Source of the DNA: an uncultured Prevotella sp.
GTDB lineage: Bacteria; Bacteroidota; Bacteroidia; Bacteroidales; Bacteroidaceae
NCBI RefSeq assembly: GCF_946404925.1
Contig: NZ_CAMJFM010000005.1
Span: forward strand, 44,885 to 108,884
Length of the DNA: 64,000 bases
Direction: 5' to 3'
A model generated the notes under the pieces. The model ran no database searches. It was given only the letters and a program-made list of their open reading frames with translations, and was not told the DNA's origin. The position numbers and the translations under genes were made by a program. Positions 1 through 8,747 of this stretch are shown here, piece by piece. How positions within the stretch are numbered: position 1 is the first letter of the stretch; each line of letters begins with the position of its first letter.

Positions 1-2975
1 TTGCTGATCTCAGATTTTATATAAGATGTAGTGGTTGTGTAATAACCACATCCGAAGAGTCCTACATATTCGTTTCCTGTAAGTCTGAGATTCTTGATGG
101 TGACACCATTACCATCGAAACGGCTTGTGAATTTGGTGTTATTGCTCGTTGACTTACCGATAGGCTCGAAGTCGGTGATGCCATCGAAGTCGAAGACATC
201 ATTCTCTTTCGCTACCTTAAACCATGTGTTTCTGGTCCAAGCCGTACCAACATTCACAGCCTTCGCCAGCGTCACCATATCCTGCACATTATATATTAGG
301 TATGGATTCTCCTTGCTGGCTGGTTGTGTCGGGTCGGCAAGCTTTAATGCCGTCTCGCAGGTGGCTTCTACGTTCGTGGGATAGTTCTGTACTTCGAATG
401 TCCACGACTTATCCAGCTCTTCCTTGCTGCGAACCAGGTTCTGTACATCGCCATTTGCATCCTTGTAGCTCACCGTCACTGAGGTCACCTCATAGCCAGG
501 ATCAGGTGTGCCGGCGATGGTGAAGGTCTTCGTATAGAGGTCGTAGTTCCATGTCAGGGTCTTGCCAGTATGTCCAGGATTAACTGTGGCGAACAGTCCT
601 CCTGTGGCAGACATGATGTATGCATTATCTGCCAGGTTAACACCAAACCCATATCCTGTAAGTTCTTTGGCCCCTTGCTTTGCAGTAATAGCCTGACCAT
701 TATAGTAGTTGCCTGTGCCACTACAAGTGTTGACTGAGCCAACAATCGCTCCAACGGCACCGGCAGTGGCAGTGATACTGATGGTCTCATCCTTGCCCAG
801 TGCCATTCCAACTGTGTTGTTGTTCATCTCAACTTTGCCGTTTCCGTAGCCAGCATGGCCCATCAAACCACCTACATCGGTATAACCACTGACGTTGGCA
901 TTGCTTGAACAGTCTGAAATGGTTCCTGAGAGCATATAACCGATCAGACCGCCCACTTCCGTAGCGGTGCCTGATGCCGCAACTGGTGCCCCATCGTTAT
1001 GGCAGTTGGAAATGGTGATGCCTTCGGCGTAGCCGGCAAGCGAACCTAAATAGTTGCCGCTGCTGGCGAATGAGGAACTCTTGTCAATACGGATGTTCTC
1101 TATCGTGTGCGTCCAGCCGCCACTTGCATAGCCGAACACACCTGTATAGGTAGTGCCCGAGAGGTTCAGATTCTTAATCGTCACACCGTTGCCGTCGAAA
1201 CTGCTGGTGAACTTGTTCGTGGATGTTCCGATGGGTTCGAATTCTGTAATTCCGTCGAAGTCGAAGATTTCGTTTGCCGTAGCTATTTTAATCCAAGTGT
1301 TCTTCGTCCAATCCTCACCGGCATTCACAGCCTTCGATAATATAACCATGTCATCCACATTGTTTATAATATATGGATTATCCTTGCTGGCCGCCTGCGT
1401 CGGATCGGCAGGACGGATAGAGTATTTCTGTTGACCGTTGTAAGTGGTAAAATTACCACCCAGCCATTTGAAACCGTCGTCTTTGTCTTCGACTAAGGTG
1501 CTGAGGTCGACACCATTGCCTGTCATCAACGTACCACTTGTGATAACGTTAAAGATGTTCTGGTTGATGATGGGATATACGCCTGAAGCAGGTGAGGTGT
1601 TTACGATTGTTACGGTTCCGCTGGCCATAGCCGTACAGCCCTTGAACATGTCGGTGGTGTTGTATGTGTCTGCCTGACCAATAAAGAAATTATCACCGAT
1701 GGTCAGGTCATTCAGACTGCTGCAGTCTGCGAACATCTCCTTCGTGGAGCTACATCTTCCTAAATTGAGGAAACGGGCATCAACGGTCGTCAGTTTCGTA
1801 AATCCGCTGAACCAGCCTTCACAACTTGTAATAGGAACGTTCTTAAACGACTCGTCAAAGGCCACCGTTGTCACACTGCCATTCGTGGCTGTACTCCAGG
1901 CGGCTGTCAGGTCCCAGACCTGTCCTGTCGTCGGCTTCTCGCCATTTATGAAGGTCAGTATGGTGCCGTCGCTACTCAGTGATACGTAGGGCTCATCGGT
2001 GGAGTTGAATTTCGTAAACGTACCGCTGCAGTAATAGACGTTGCCCATATTATCGCGCGTCACACTATAATCAAGCAGGTCTATAGGCTCCGTCATCAGT
2101 GTACCGCTTGTGAAGCAGCTGAAGATATACTGCTCGATAACTGGCGGCGTCGTACCCTTCACGATCAGCGTACCATTCGCCAAGCCATCACATCCCTTAA
2201 ACATGTCGGATGCATCGAAAAAATTCTCTGGAACATAGAAGTTGCTACCTATAGTCAAGCTCGTCAGGCTGCTACAACCAGCAAACATCTCTTGCGTTGA
2301 TGTGAAATTACGCATGTTCAGGTTATCTATTCCTGAGATGGATGTTAATTTGCTAAATCCATTGAACATGCGTGCGCCTCCCTGACTCATCTGCATCCTT
2401 CCAACATTATACATGCTTGGCTCAATAACCACTGATTCTACATTGTTTTGACAATCAGCTACAAATTGTGCAGTTTCATCATCCTGATGGTTACCCATTT
2501 GCTCTTGCTGGTAACTGGCATATGAAACCATACGAGCCTGCTGGCTTAGTTGTTGGAAATTCTCAGGTTCTACACCCTGGAGGGTAAGCGTCTTGAGATC
2601 TTTACTTAGAATAACAACCGGTTGCAGCATAATCTGTTCGCCAGAAACCTCCACATAGTTTAATGCGTAATCAAATGTAGGCATCACAAAGGTATATTGG
2701 TGTTCTTCACCTTCAACCTTTGATGTGCTAATAGGTTCGTATAGATTGTTAAGCTCTCCACTAACTTTGTACACTTTTAGCTTGAAATTACTAGCTCCCG
2801 TACTCTCTGTAATGGTTACAATATCTCCAGGTTTGGCATATTCTGGTGTCCAGCTGTAGAGATGAAACATTGATCCACCATCGACTTTGTAATAACCTTC
2901 TGGTATTTGAATTTGAGCCCACGTGACTGAAATAAACGTTGTCAAAACGGAAAATAGTAATAGTAGTCTTTTCAT
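1..2975 (-). CDS. Secreted BspA-like / DUF285-type repeat surface protein with two long GLUG-like modules (3' end truncated by window edge)
   Basis: Minus-strand reading from ATG at 2975: MKRLLLLFSVLTTFISVTWAQ signal peptide; repeats such as TSTQEMFAGCSSLTSLTIG and SSTKEMFADCSSLNDLTIG; modules containing FDGNGVTIKNL. Absent from the ORF track because there is no stop inside the window. Confidence 0.85.
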   Translation of the reverse strand, partial: MKRLLLLFSVLTTFISVTWAQIQIPEGYYKVDGGSMFHLYSWTPEYAKPGDIVTITESTGASNFKLKVYKVSGELNNLYEPISTSKVEGEEHQYTFVMPTFDYALNYVEVSGEQIMLQPVVILSKDLKTLTLQGVEPENFQQLSQQARMVSYASYQQEQMGNHQDDETAQFVADCQNNVESVVIEPSMYNVGRMQMSQGGARMFNGFSKLTSISGIDNLNMRNFTSTQEMFAGCSSLTSLTIGSNFYVPENFFDASDMFKGCDGLANGTLIVKGTTPPVIEQYIFSCFTSGTLMTEPIDLLDYSVTRDNMGNVYYCSGTFTKFNSTDEPYVSLSSDGTILTFINGEKPTTGQVWDLTAAWSTATNGSVTTVAFDESFKNVPITSCEGWFSGFTKLTTVDARFLNLGRCSSTKEMFADCSSLNDLTIGDNFFIGQADTYNTTDMFKGCTAMASGTVTIVNTSPASGVYPIINQNIFNVITSGTLMTGNGVDLSTLVEDKDDGFKWLGGNFTTYNGQQKYSIRPADPTQAASKDNPYIINNVDDMVILSKAVNAGEDWTKNTWIKIATANEIFDFDGITEFEPIGTSTNKFTSSFDGNGVTIKNLNLSGTTYTGVFGYASGGWTHTIENIRIDKSSSFASSGNYLGSLAGYAEGITISNCHNDGAPVAASGTATEVGGLIGYMLSGTISDCSSNANVSGYTDVGGLMGHAGYGNGKVEMNNNTVGMALGKDETISITATAGAVGAIVGSVNTCSGTGNYYNGQAITAKQGAKELTGYGFGVNLADNAYIMSATGGLFATVNPGHTGKTLTWNYDLYTKTFTIAGTPDPGYEVTSVTVSYKDANGDVQNLVRSKEELDKSWTFEVQNYPTNVEATCETALKLADPTQPASKENPYLIYNVQDMVTLAKAVNVGTAWTRNTWFKVAKENDVFDFDGITDFEPIGKSTSNNTKFTSRFDGNGVTIKNLRLTGNEYVGLFGCGYYTTTTSYIKSEIS

Positions 2976-3016
2976 AAAGTTATATTATAGTTTGATTTTT
3001 GGGCAAATATAAAGAA

Positions 3017-3063
3017 AAAATGCGAGATGTTTACTATTATATAGTAAAAACACCTCGCATTTT
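3017..3063 (-). terminator. Intrinsic terminator downstream of topB
   Basis: aaaatgcgag ... ctcgcatttt stem followed by a T-rich tract on the minus strand. Confidence 0.75.
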
Positions 3064-3097
3064 ATGTTTTATTATGAAATAGCCTTGAAATATATCT

Positions 3098-5035
3098 CTA
3101 CTTCTTTGTGGATTTTACTTTTTTCAGCTCGGCATCGGTTAGGACGGTGACGCGGCGATTGCTTGGGTCGGCTATCACCTCATTCACTATCTCAGTTACC
3201 TGCTGCTTCAGCTCGTCGATAAACTGCTGTGGGTCGTATTTTTGGTGCTCTATGTCGCGGAGCTTTTTCTCCCAGATACCTGTGAGCTCACAACTCTTCA
3301 ACAGCTCCTCGCGTATCAGGTCAATCAGTTCGATACCTGTAGGAGTAGCTATCAGTCGCTTGCGTTCGCGCTTGATGTAGTGGCGCTTAAACAGCGTCTC
3401 GATGATGCCAGCACGACTTGATGGGCGACCTATGCCGTTCTCCTTCATAGCCGCACGTAGCGTCTCATCCTCAACAAACTTACCTGCTGTTTCCATCGCA
3501 CGAAGCAGCGAGGCCTCATTATAATAAGGTGGGGGAGTAGTCCACTTCTCAGTCAGCGTTGGCTTGTGCTCACCACTTTCGCCCTTCACGAAAGTTGGTA
3601 GCGTGCGCTCCTCGTCTTTCTCAGAGGTGAGAGGTGAGGGGTTAGAGGTGAGAGATATGTCTTCTTCTTCCTCTTTCTGCTTATCTTTGCCCTGAACCAC
3701 GCGCCAACCCGGATCAAGTATTTCCTTACCAGTAACCTTAAATTCTACGACTTCATCTGCAGCAGAGTTTTCTCTAGCTTCTAGCTTCTCACCTCTCACC
3801 TCTCCTAAAACAGTTGTTGTCGAAAACTTACAATCGGGCAGGAACACGGCGATAAAACGACGGGCCACCAAGTCGAACACCTTCTGCTCGGCATCGTTCA
3901 GGTTCTGTGGTATCACACCCGTAGGGATGATGGCGTGGTGATCGGTCACCTTCGATGTATCGAACACGCGTTTGCTCTTCTTCAGTGCCTTGCCGCCTAT
4001 GGGCTTGATGAGTTCAGCATAAGGTGCCACACCAGCAAACTTGGTCTGATATAGTCCGTTCAGCGTCTGCGGACATTTGGGGTAGATGTCATCACTCAGA
4101 TACTGCGTGTCAACACGAGGGTAGGTGGTGTACTTCTTCTCGTAGAGACTCTGAATCAGGTTCAGCGTCATCTCGGCCGAGTAGCCGTATTTGCGGTTGC
4201 AGTCTACCTGCAGCGATGTCAGGTCGTACAGCTGTGGTGGCTGCTCCTTACCCTCTTTCTTCTCCACCTTGGTCACCGTGAATGGCTTGCCCTCGATGGT
4301 CTCGAACGCCTTTTCGCCTTCCTCTTTCGAGGTAAACTTACCCTTGGTGGCGGTAAAGGTGGTGTCGCGATATACCGTGGCCAGCACCCAGTAGGGCTCT
4401 GGCTTAAAGTTCTCAATTTCCTTCTGGCGATTCACAATGAGCGCCAGGGTTGGCGTCTGTACACGTCCTATTGATAACACTTGGCGGTTCTGTCCGTATT
4501 TCAGCGTGTAGAGTCGTGTGGCGTTCATGCCTAACAGCCAGTCGCCAATAGCGCGACTCAATCCCGCCAGATACAGCGGCTGGTAATCCTGCTGATCCTT
4601 GAGTTGGGCAAATCCTTCGCGAATGGCCTCGTCTGTCATCGACGATATCCACAATCGCTTCACCGGACAAGTGGCCTGAGCCTTCTGCATCACCCATCGC
4701 TGTATCAGTTCTCCCTCTTGTCCCGCGTCACCGCAGTTCACGATGCTATCGGCCTTTTGCATCAGGCCCTCAATAATCTTAAACTGCTTCTCAATGCCCT
4801 TATCGTTAATCAGTTTGATGCCAAATCGTGGTGGAATCATAGGCAACTGGGTTAGCGCCCATGGTTTCCATGCTTGAGTATAATCGCCGGGCTCCTTCAG
4901 CGTACACAGATGTCCGAAGGTCCACGTCACTTGGTATCCGTTGCCCTCCATATATCCATCGTGCGAGCTGTTAGCCCCTAAGATTCTTGCTATATCCCGA
5001 GCCACACTCGGTTTCTCTGCTATACAGACTATCAT
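3098..5035 (-). CDS. topB: DNA topoisomerase III (TopB-type)
   Basis: MIVCIAEKPSVARDIARILGA, GDAGQEGELIQRW, SIGRVQTPTLALIV, TYPRVDTQYLS, ENGIGRPSSRAGIIETLFKRHYI motifs. Confidence 0.95.
   Translation of the reverse strand: MIVCIAEKPSVARDIARILGANSSHDGYMEGNGYQVTWTFGHLCTLKEPGDYTQAWKPWALTQLPMIPPRFGIKLINDKGIEKQFKIIEGLMQKADSIVNCGDAGQEGELIQRWVMQKAQATCPVKRLWISSMTDEAIREGFAQLKDQQDYQPLYLAGLSRAIGDWLLGMNATRLYTLKYGQNRQVLSIGRVQTPTLALIVNRQKEIENFKPEPYWVLATVYRDTTFTATKGKFTSKEEGEKAFETIEGKPFTVTKVEKKEGKEQPPQLYDLTSLQVDCNRKYGYSAEMTLNLIQSLYEKKYTTYPRVDTQYLSDDIYPKCPQTLNGLYQTKFAGVAPYAELIKPIGGKALKKSKRVFDTSKVTDHHAIIPTGVIPQNLNDAEQKVFDLVARRFIAVFLPDCKFSTTTVLGEVRGEKLEARENSAADEVVEFKVTGKEILDPGWRVVQGKDKQKEEEEDISLTSNPSPLTSEKDEERTLPTFVKGESGEHKPTLTEKWTTPPPYYNEASLLRAMETAGKFVEDETLRAAMKENGIGRPSSRAGIIETLFKRHYIKRERKRLIATPTGIELIDLIREELLKSCELTGIWEKKLRDIEHQKYDPQQFIDELKQQVTEIVNEVIADPSNRRVTVLTDAELKKVKSTKK
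3623..3657. repeat. In-frame heptamer repeat array inside topB (array 1)
   Basis: agaggtg agaggtg aggggtt agaggtg agagata on + strand. Confidence 0.75.
3771..3806. repeat. In-frame heptamer repeat array inside topB (array 2, opposite orientation)
   Basis: ctctagc ttctagc ttctcac ctctcac ctctcct; reverse complement shares 23 bp agaggtgagaggtgagaagctag with the 38984 array. Confidence 0.75.
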
Positions 5036-5139
5036 TTTCTTTTTTATTTTGGATGCAAAAGTACTAAATTCCCACCAATTATTAAACTTTTCGGCGCTTT
5101 TTTCGTCATAAATTGTAGAATAAACCCTATTTTTGTATA

Positions 5140-6456
5140 ATGAAGAAACTATTTATTGTCACTATTCTCATGGCCATGTCGATGTCGATGCGTGCCGAGA
5201 GTCGTAATGTTTTTGTAGAGTTGGGCTATCATCACGCCCAGGTCGAAGCTAAGTTGCATCAGGTTTTCAACGAGGTGTTCCGCGGCCCCAATAAGGTCTA
5301 CTTCGAGGTAGGCGATTCTATGGGCTACGTGAGCGATATCAAGAATCACGATGCCCGTACCGAGGGCATGTCGTATGGCATGATGATAGCCGTGCAGTTT
5401 GGCGAGAAGGATATCTTCGACCGCTTGTGGCGCTGGAGCAAGAAGTATATGCAGCACCAGAGTGGCAATCGCGAGGGCTACTTTGCGTGGAGTTGTAAGA
5501 CCGATGGCACCCATAATGCCGAGGGTGCAGCCAGCGATGGTGAGCTGTATTTTATCACCGCCCTTATCTTTGCCAGCAACCTCTGGGGTAATGATACTGG
5601 TATCAACTATAAGGCCGAGGCCCAGCACATTCTTAACTGCATCCAGCCCAAGGAGTACACCCCCGAGCCACGTCAGGGCGGTTTCCCCGGCTTCGGTCCC
5701 CAGCAGCAGGGCCCTCAGAAGATGTACCTCATCGACCCTACCACCAATCTGATTACCTTTACCCCTGATGGTTTCGGTCAGCGATATACCGACCCTTCTT
5801 ACCACATCCCAGCTTTCTACGAGGTTTGGGCTAAATGGGCCGATGATGGTCGTGCCGACTATTGGCTCAAGTGTGCCCAGGCTTCGCGCGAGTTCCTGCA
5901 CAAAGCCATCAACCCCAAGACAGGATTGAATGCCGATATGTGTCAGTATGATGGTTCTGAGATGCAGATGCCCCGTTTCCCTGGTATGCCACAGCGCCCT
6001 CAGGGAGCCAAGCCACGCCGCAATGGTAGCAACAATTTCCGCTACGACTCATGGCGCGTGCCTATGAACATCACCCTCGACTACGAGTGGAGTGGGGCCG
6101 ATGCCCAATGGCAGAAGCAGTATGGCGAAACCATCCAGAACTTCTTCTACGCCAAGGGTGTAGATAAGTTTGTCGATCAGTATCGCCCCGATGGCTCATT
6201 GCCCGAGGAGGATGAGATTCTGCCCGCAGGTGGTTTCCGCAAGTTGCGCCACAGCATCGGCTTGGTAAGTACCGTTGCCGCCGCCTCCGTTCTCTGCGAT
6301 CATGCCAAGAAGAAGGAGTTTGTTGATGCCTTCTGGAATGCCAAGCACGAGCCCTTCGACGATGGCTACTTTGATGCCTACTACGACGGTCTGCTGCGAC
6401 TCTTCGCATTCATGCACCTCAGCGGACATTACCGTGTAATCGAACCACAGAAATAA
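5140..6456 (+). CDS. Glycoside hydrolase family 8 (xylanase / exo-oligoxylanase-like), secreted
   Basis: Signal peptide; RTEGMSYGMMIAVQ, ASDGELYFITALIFA, LDYEWSGAD motifs typical of GH8. Confidence 0.85.
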   Translation: MKKLFIVTILMAMSMSMRAESRNVFVELGYHHAQVEAKLHQVFNEVFRGPNKVYFEVGDSMGYVSDIKNHDARTEGMSYGMMIAVQFGEKDIFDRLWRWSKKYMQHQSGNREGYFAWSCKTDGTHNAEGAASDGELYFITALIFASNLWGNDTGINYKAEAQHILNCIQPKEYTPEPRQGGFPGFGPQQQGPQKMYLIDPTTNLITFTPDGFGQRYTDPSYHIPAFYEVWAKWADDGRADYWLKCAQASREFLHKAINPKTGLNADMCQYDGSEMQMPRFPGMPQRPQGAKPRRNGSNNFRYDSWRVPMNITLDYEWSGADAQWQKQYGETIQNFFYAKGVDKFVDQYRPDGSLPEEDEILPAGGFRKLRHSIGLVSTVAAASVLCDHAKKKEFVDAFWNAKHEPFDDGYFDAYYDGLLRLFAFMHLSGHYRVIEPQK

Positions 6457-6473
6457 ATTCATTATTTTTAGGT

Positions 6474-6556
6474 ATTGCTTATATTCTAATTATATTATAC
6501 CTTTGCACCCGCAAAACTGCTCAGGATAATATTAATATAATTAGAATATAAGTAAT
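6474..6556. repeat. 24-bp inverted repeat (23/24 match) flanking a 35-bp spacer that carries the -7 box
   Basis: Left arm 6474-6497 attgcttatattctaattatatta; right arm 6533-6556 taatataattagaatataagtaat; perfect over 20 bp (6478-6497 / 6533-6552). Confidence 0.95.
6475..6505 (+). promoter_or_regulatory. Bacteroidales-type promoter (-33 TTG, -7 TACCTTTG) for the TonB-receptor operon
   Basis: TTG at 6475-6477, TACCTTTG at 6498-6505, 20-bp spacing. Confidence 0.75.
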
Positions 6557-8717
6557 GTATAGATTCAACGCAAAACACTCGCTGTGCGCTCTGGCTCTCG
6601 TTGCCTTCTGCAATCAGGCCCAGGCACAGCAGGATCTTCACGATTCAATCGATTTAAAAGAGGTAAAAGTTGTGGGCAAGTCAAAGGCTCGCCGTATGCA
6701 GGAGCAGGCCTACGCCATCTCAGTAGTCGATCTGGCCAAGCAGTATGTGTCAGCCACTCCGCTCAACAAGGTTCTCAACACCGTTACCTCAGTAAAGATA
6801 CGTGAGGAGGGCGGACTGGGATCCAACTACAGCCTGTCAATGAACGGTTTCTCAGGCAATCAGGTAAAGTTCTTCATCGATGGCATCCCCATGGATAACT
6901 TCGGCTCGTCGTTCAACCTTGCCAATATCTCAGCCAACATGGCTGATCGCATAGAGGTTTACAAGGGCGTGCTGCCAGTATATCTTGGTTCCGATGCCCT
7001 TGGCGGAGCAGTAAACATCGTTACCCGCCGCAATGCCAACTATCTTGATGCCACCTATTCAGTAGGCTCATATAACACCCATCGTGCCGCTTTCAATGGT
7101 GTCTATACCTCAAAGGGCGGTTTCACACTGCGTGCCAACGCCTTTGCCAACTATTCCGATAACGATTACAAGGTCTATGCACCTATCGTTGACCTTGCCA
7201 CCAATAAGCAGTTGGGCGAGGACTGGGTACGCCGTTTCAACGATGGCTACCGCTCTTTCGGCATCAAGCTCGAAACAGGTGTTGTAGCTAAGTCGTGGGC
7301 CGACTATCTGCTGCTTGGTGTCATTGCCTCGGCCGATAAGCGCAACGTGCAGACAGGTGCCACAATGGATGCCGTCTATGGTGGTGTTAAGAACAACAGC
7401 TGGTCGGTTATACCTACTATTAGGTATAAGAAGGACGACCTCCTGCTGTCTGGTCTCTCACTCTCGCTCTATGGCACTTACAGCATGGTGAACACCCACA
7501 ATGTCGATACCCTGGCACGTCGTTACAACTGGCTTGGTCAGAGTTTTCCCAGTACGTCGGCTGGCGAGGCCTACCTCACCGATGCTACCATCAGCGAGCG
7601 CCAGTGGCAGGTAAATGCCAACCTAAACTACGTCATCACCGATCATCACTCAGTTACGCTCAACAATGTGTTCTCGGCTCTCCGTCGCAAGAGCGATGAC
7701 AAGATGTATCCCGACTACGAGATGAACAATGTTCCCCAGCAGCTCACCAAGAATATCACTGGTCTGGGCTATCAGATTCGCTACAGCCGTTGGAACGCCA
7801 ACGTGTTCGGTAAGATGTACCGCCTGTATAGCTCAACCAATAAGCTTATGGACCAGTTTACTGATAATCAGCGCTGGGAGAAGCTTTCTGAGCGCAAGCA
7901 CAACTATGGCTATGGTGCTGCTGCCACCTATTATATCCTGCCTTCGCTGCAGGCCAAGGCATCGTTCGAGCATGCCTACCGTATGCCTGAGGCTGTAGAG
8001 ATGTTTGGCGACGGACTTATTCAGAAGAGCAACCCCGACCTTCGTCCTGAGAGCAGCGACAACCTCAACATCGGACTTCTGTTCGACCAGACCTTCAGCG
8101 CTCACCGCTTACAGGCTGAGGTAAATTACATCCACCGCGACACTAAGGACTTCATCCTGCGTGGTGTAAGCCTCTCAAGCAATCCAACTACAAGCTACGA
8201 AAATATCGGACGTGTAAAGACCCGTGGTGTTGAGGCTTCGCTGGGCTATTCATATCGCGATGCCCTCCACGTAAGCGGCAATCTTACCTATCAGAACATC
8301 AAGGACGACCAACAATACCAGACCACCGAGAATACCTTCGTTGGCGATGGCATCATCGAGAATATTACCTATGGTCAACGCCTGCCTAATATCCCTTACC
8401 TGTTTATGAATGGTCATGCCGACTATCAGTTCTTTAACTTCGGTGCTAAGGGCAATACCCTCTCTTTGAACTACGATCTGCAGTATGTTCACGATTATTA
8501 CCTCTCGTTCACAGGTCTGGGTGCCAAGGCCACTAAGAAGGTCATCCCTGAGCAGCTGTCGCACAATGTTTCTGTAGGCTACAGCCTTTGCGATGGTCGC
8601 TACAGCGTAGTGCTCGAGTGCACCGATATCACCAACGCCAAGCTCTACGACAACTATCGTCTGCAGAAGCCAGGTCGTTCGTTCTCGCTCAAGTTCCGTT
8701 ATTATCTCAGCAAGTAA
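6555..8717 (+). CDS. TonB-dependent outer-membrane receptor (XusA-like, siderophore type)
   Basis: Signal peptide; plug domain VKVVGKSKAR..., GIPMDNFGSSFNLANISANMADRIEVYKGVLPVYLGSDALGGAVNIVT; C-terminal beta strand ending SLKFRYYLSK. Confidence 0.93.
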   Translation: MYRFNAKHSLCALALVAFCNQAQAQQDLHDSIDLKEVKVVGKSKARRMQEQAYAISVVDLAKQYVSATPLNKVLNTVTSVKIREEGGLGSNYSLSMNGFSGNQVKFFIDGIPMDNFGSSFNLANISANMADRIEVYKGVLPVYLGSDALGGAVNIVTRRNANYLDATYSVGSYNTHRAAFNGVYTSKGGFTLRANAFANYSDNDYKVYAPIVDLATNKQLGEDWVRRFNDGYRSFGIKLETGVVAKSWADYLLLGVIASADKRNVQTGATMDAVYGGVKNNSWSVIPTIRYKKDDLLLSGLSLSLYGTYSMVNTHNVDTLARRYNWLGQSFPSTSAGEAYLTDATISERQWQVNANLNYVITDHHSVTLNNVFSALRRKSDDKMYPDYEMNNVPQQLTKNITGLGYQIRYSRWNANVFGKMYRLYSSTNKLMDQFTDNQRWEKLSERKHNYGYGAAATYYILPSLQAKASFEHAYRMPEAVEMFGDGLIQKSNPDLRPESSDNLNIGLLFDQTFSAHRLQAEVNYIHRDTKDFILRGVSLSSNPTTSYENIGRVKTRGVEASLGYSYRDALHVSGNLTYQNIKDDQQYQTTENTFVGDGIIENITYGQRLPNIPYLFMNGHADYQFFNFGAKGNTLSLNYDLQYVHDYYLSFTGLGAKATKKVIPEQLSHNVSVGYSLCDGRYSVVLECTDITNAKLYDNYRLQKPGRSFSLKFRYYLSK

Positions 8718-8747
8718 TCCATACGTTTTTAATACAATATATAAGAA

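Noticed and set aside
94-1989. Several + strand ORFs of 77-99 aa in the first 2 kb
   Set aside because: Antisense to the continuous BspA-like minus-strand frame.
5128-5140. Leaderless promoter (TATTTTTG) directly before the GH8 ATG
   Set aside because: Spacing would put the transcription start at or inside the ATG and the T-rich context makes the match weak.
5149-5901. Long antisense ORF (250 aa) opposite the GH8 gene
   Set aside because: Mirror of a well-supported GH8 coding frame; no domain motifs or start context. Same reasoning for other long antisense ORFs (21993-22889, 23494-24261, 25045-25950, 43422-44507, 61225-62529, 63277-63990).
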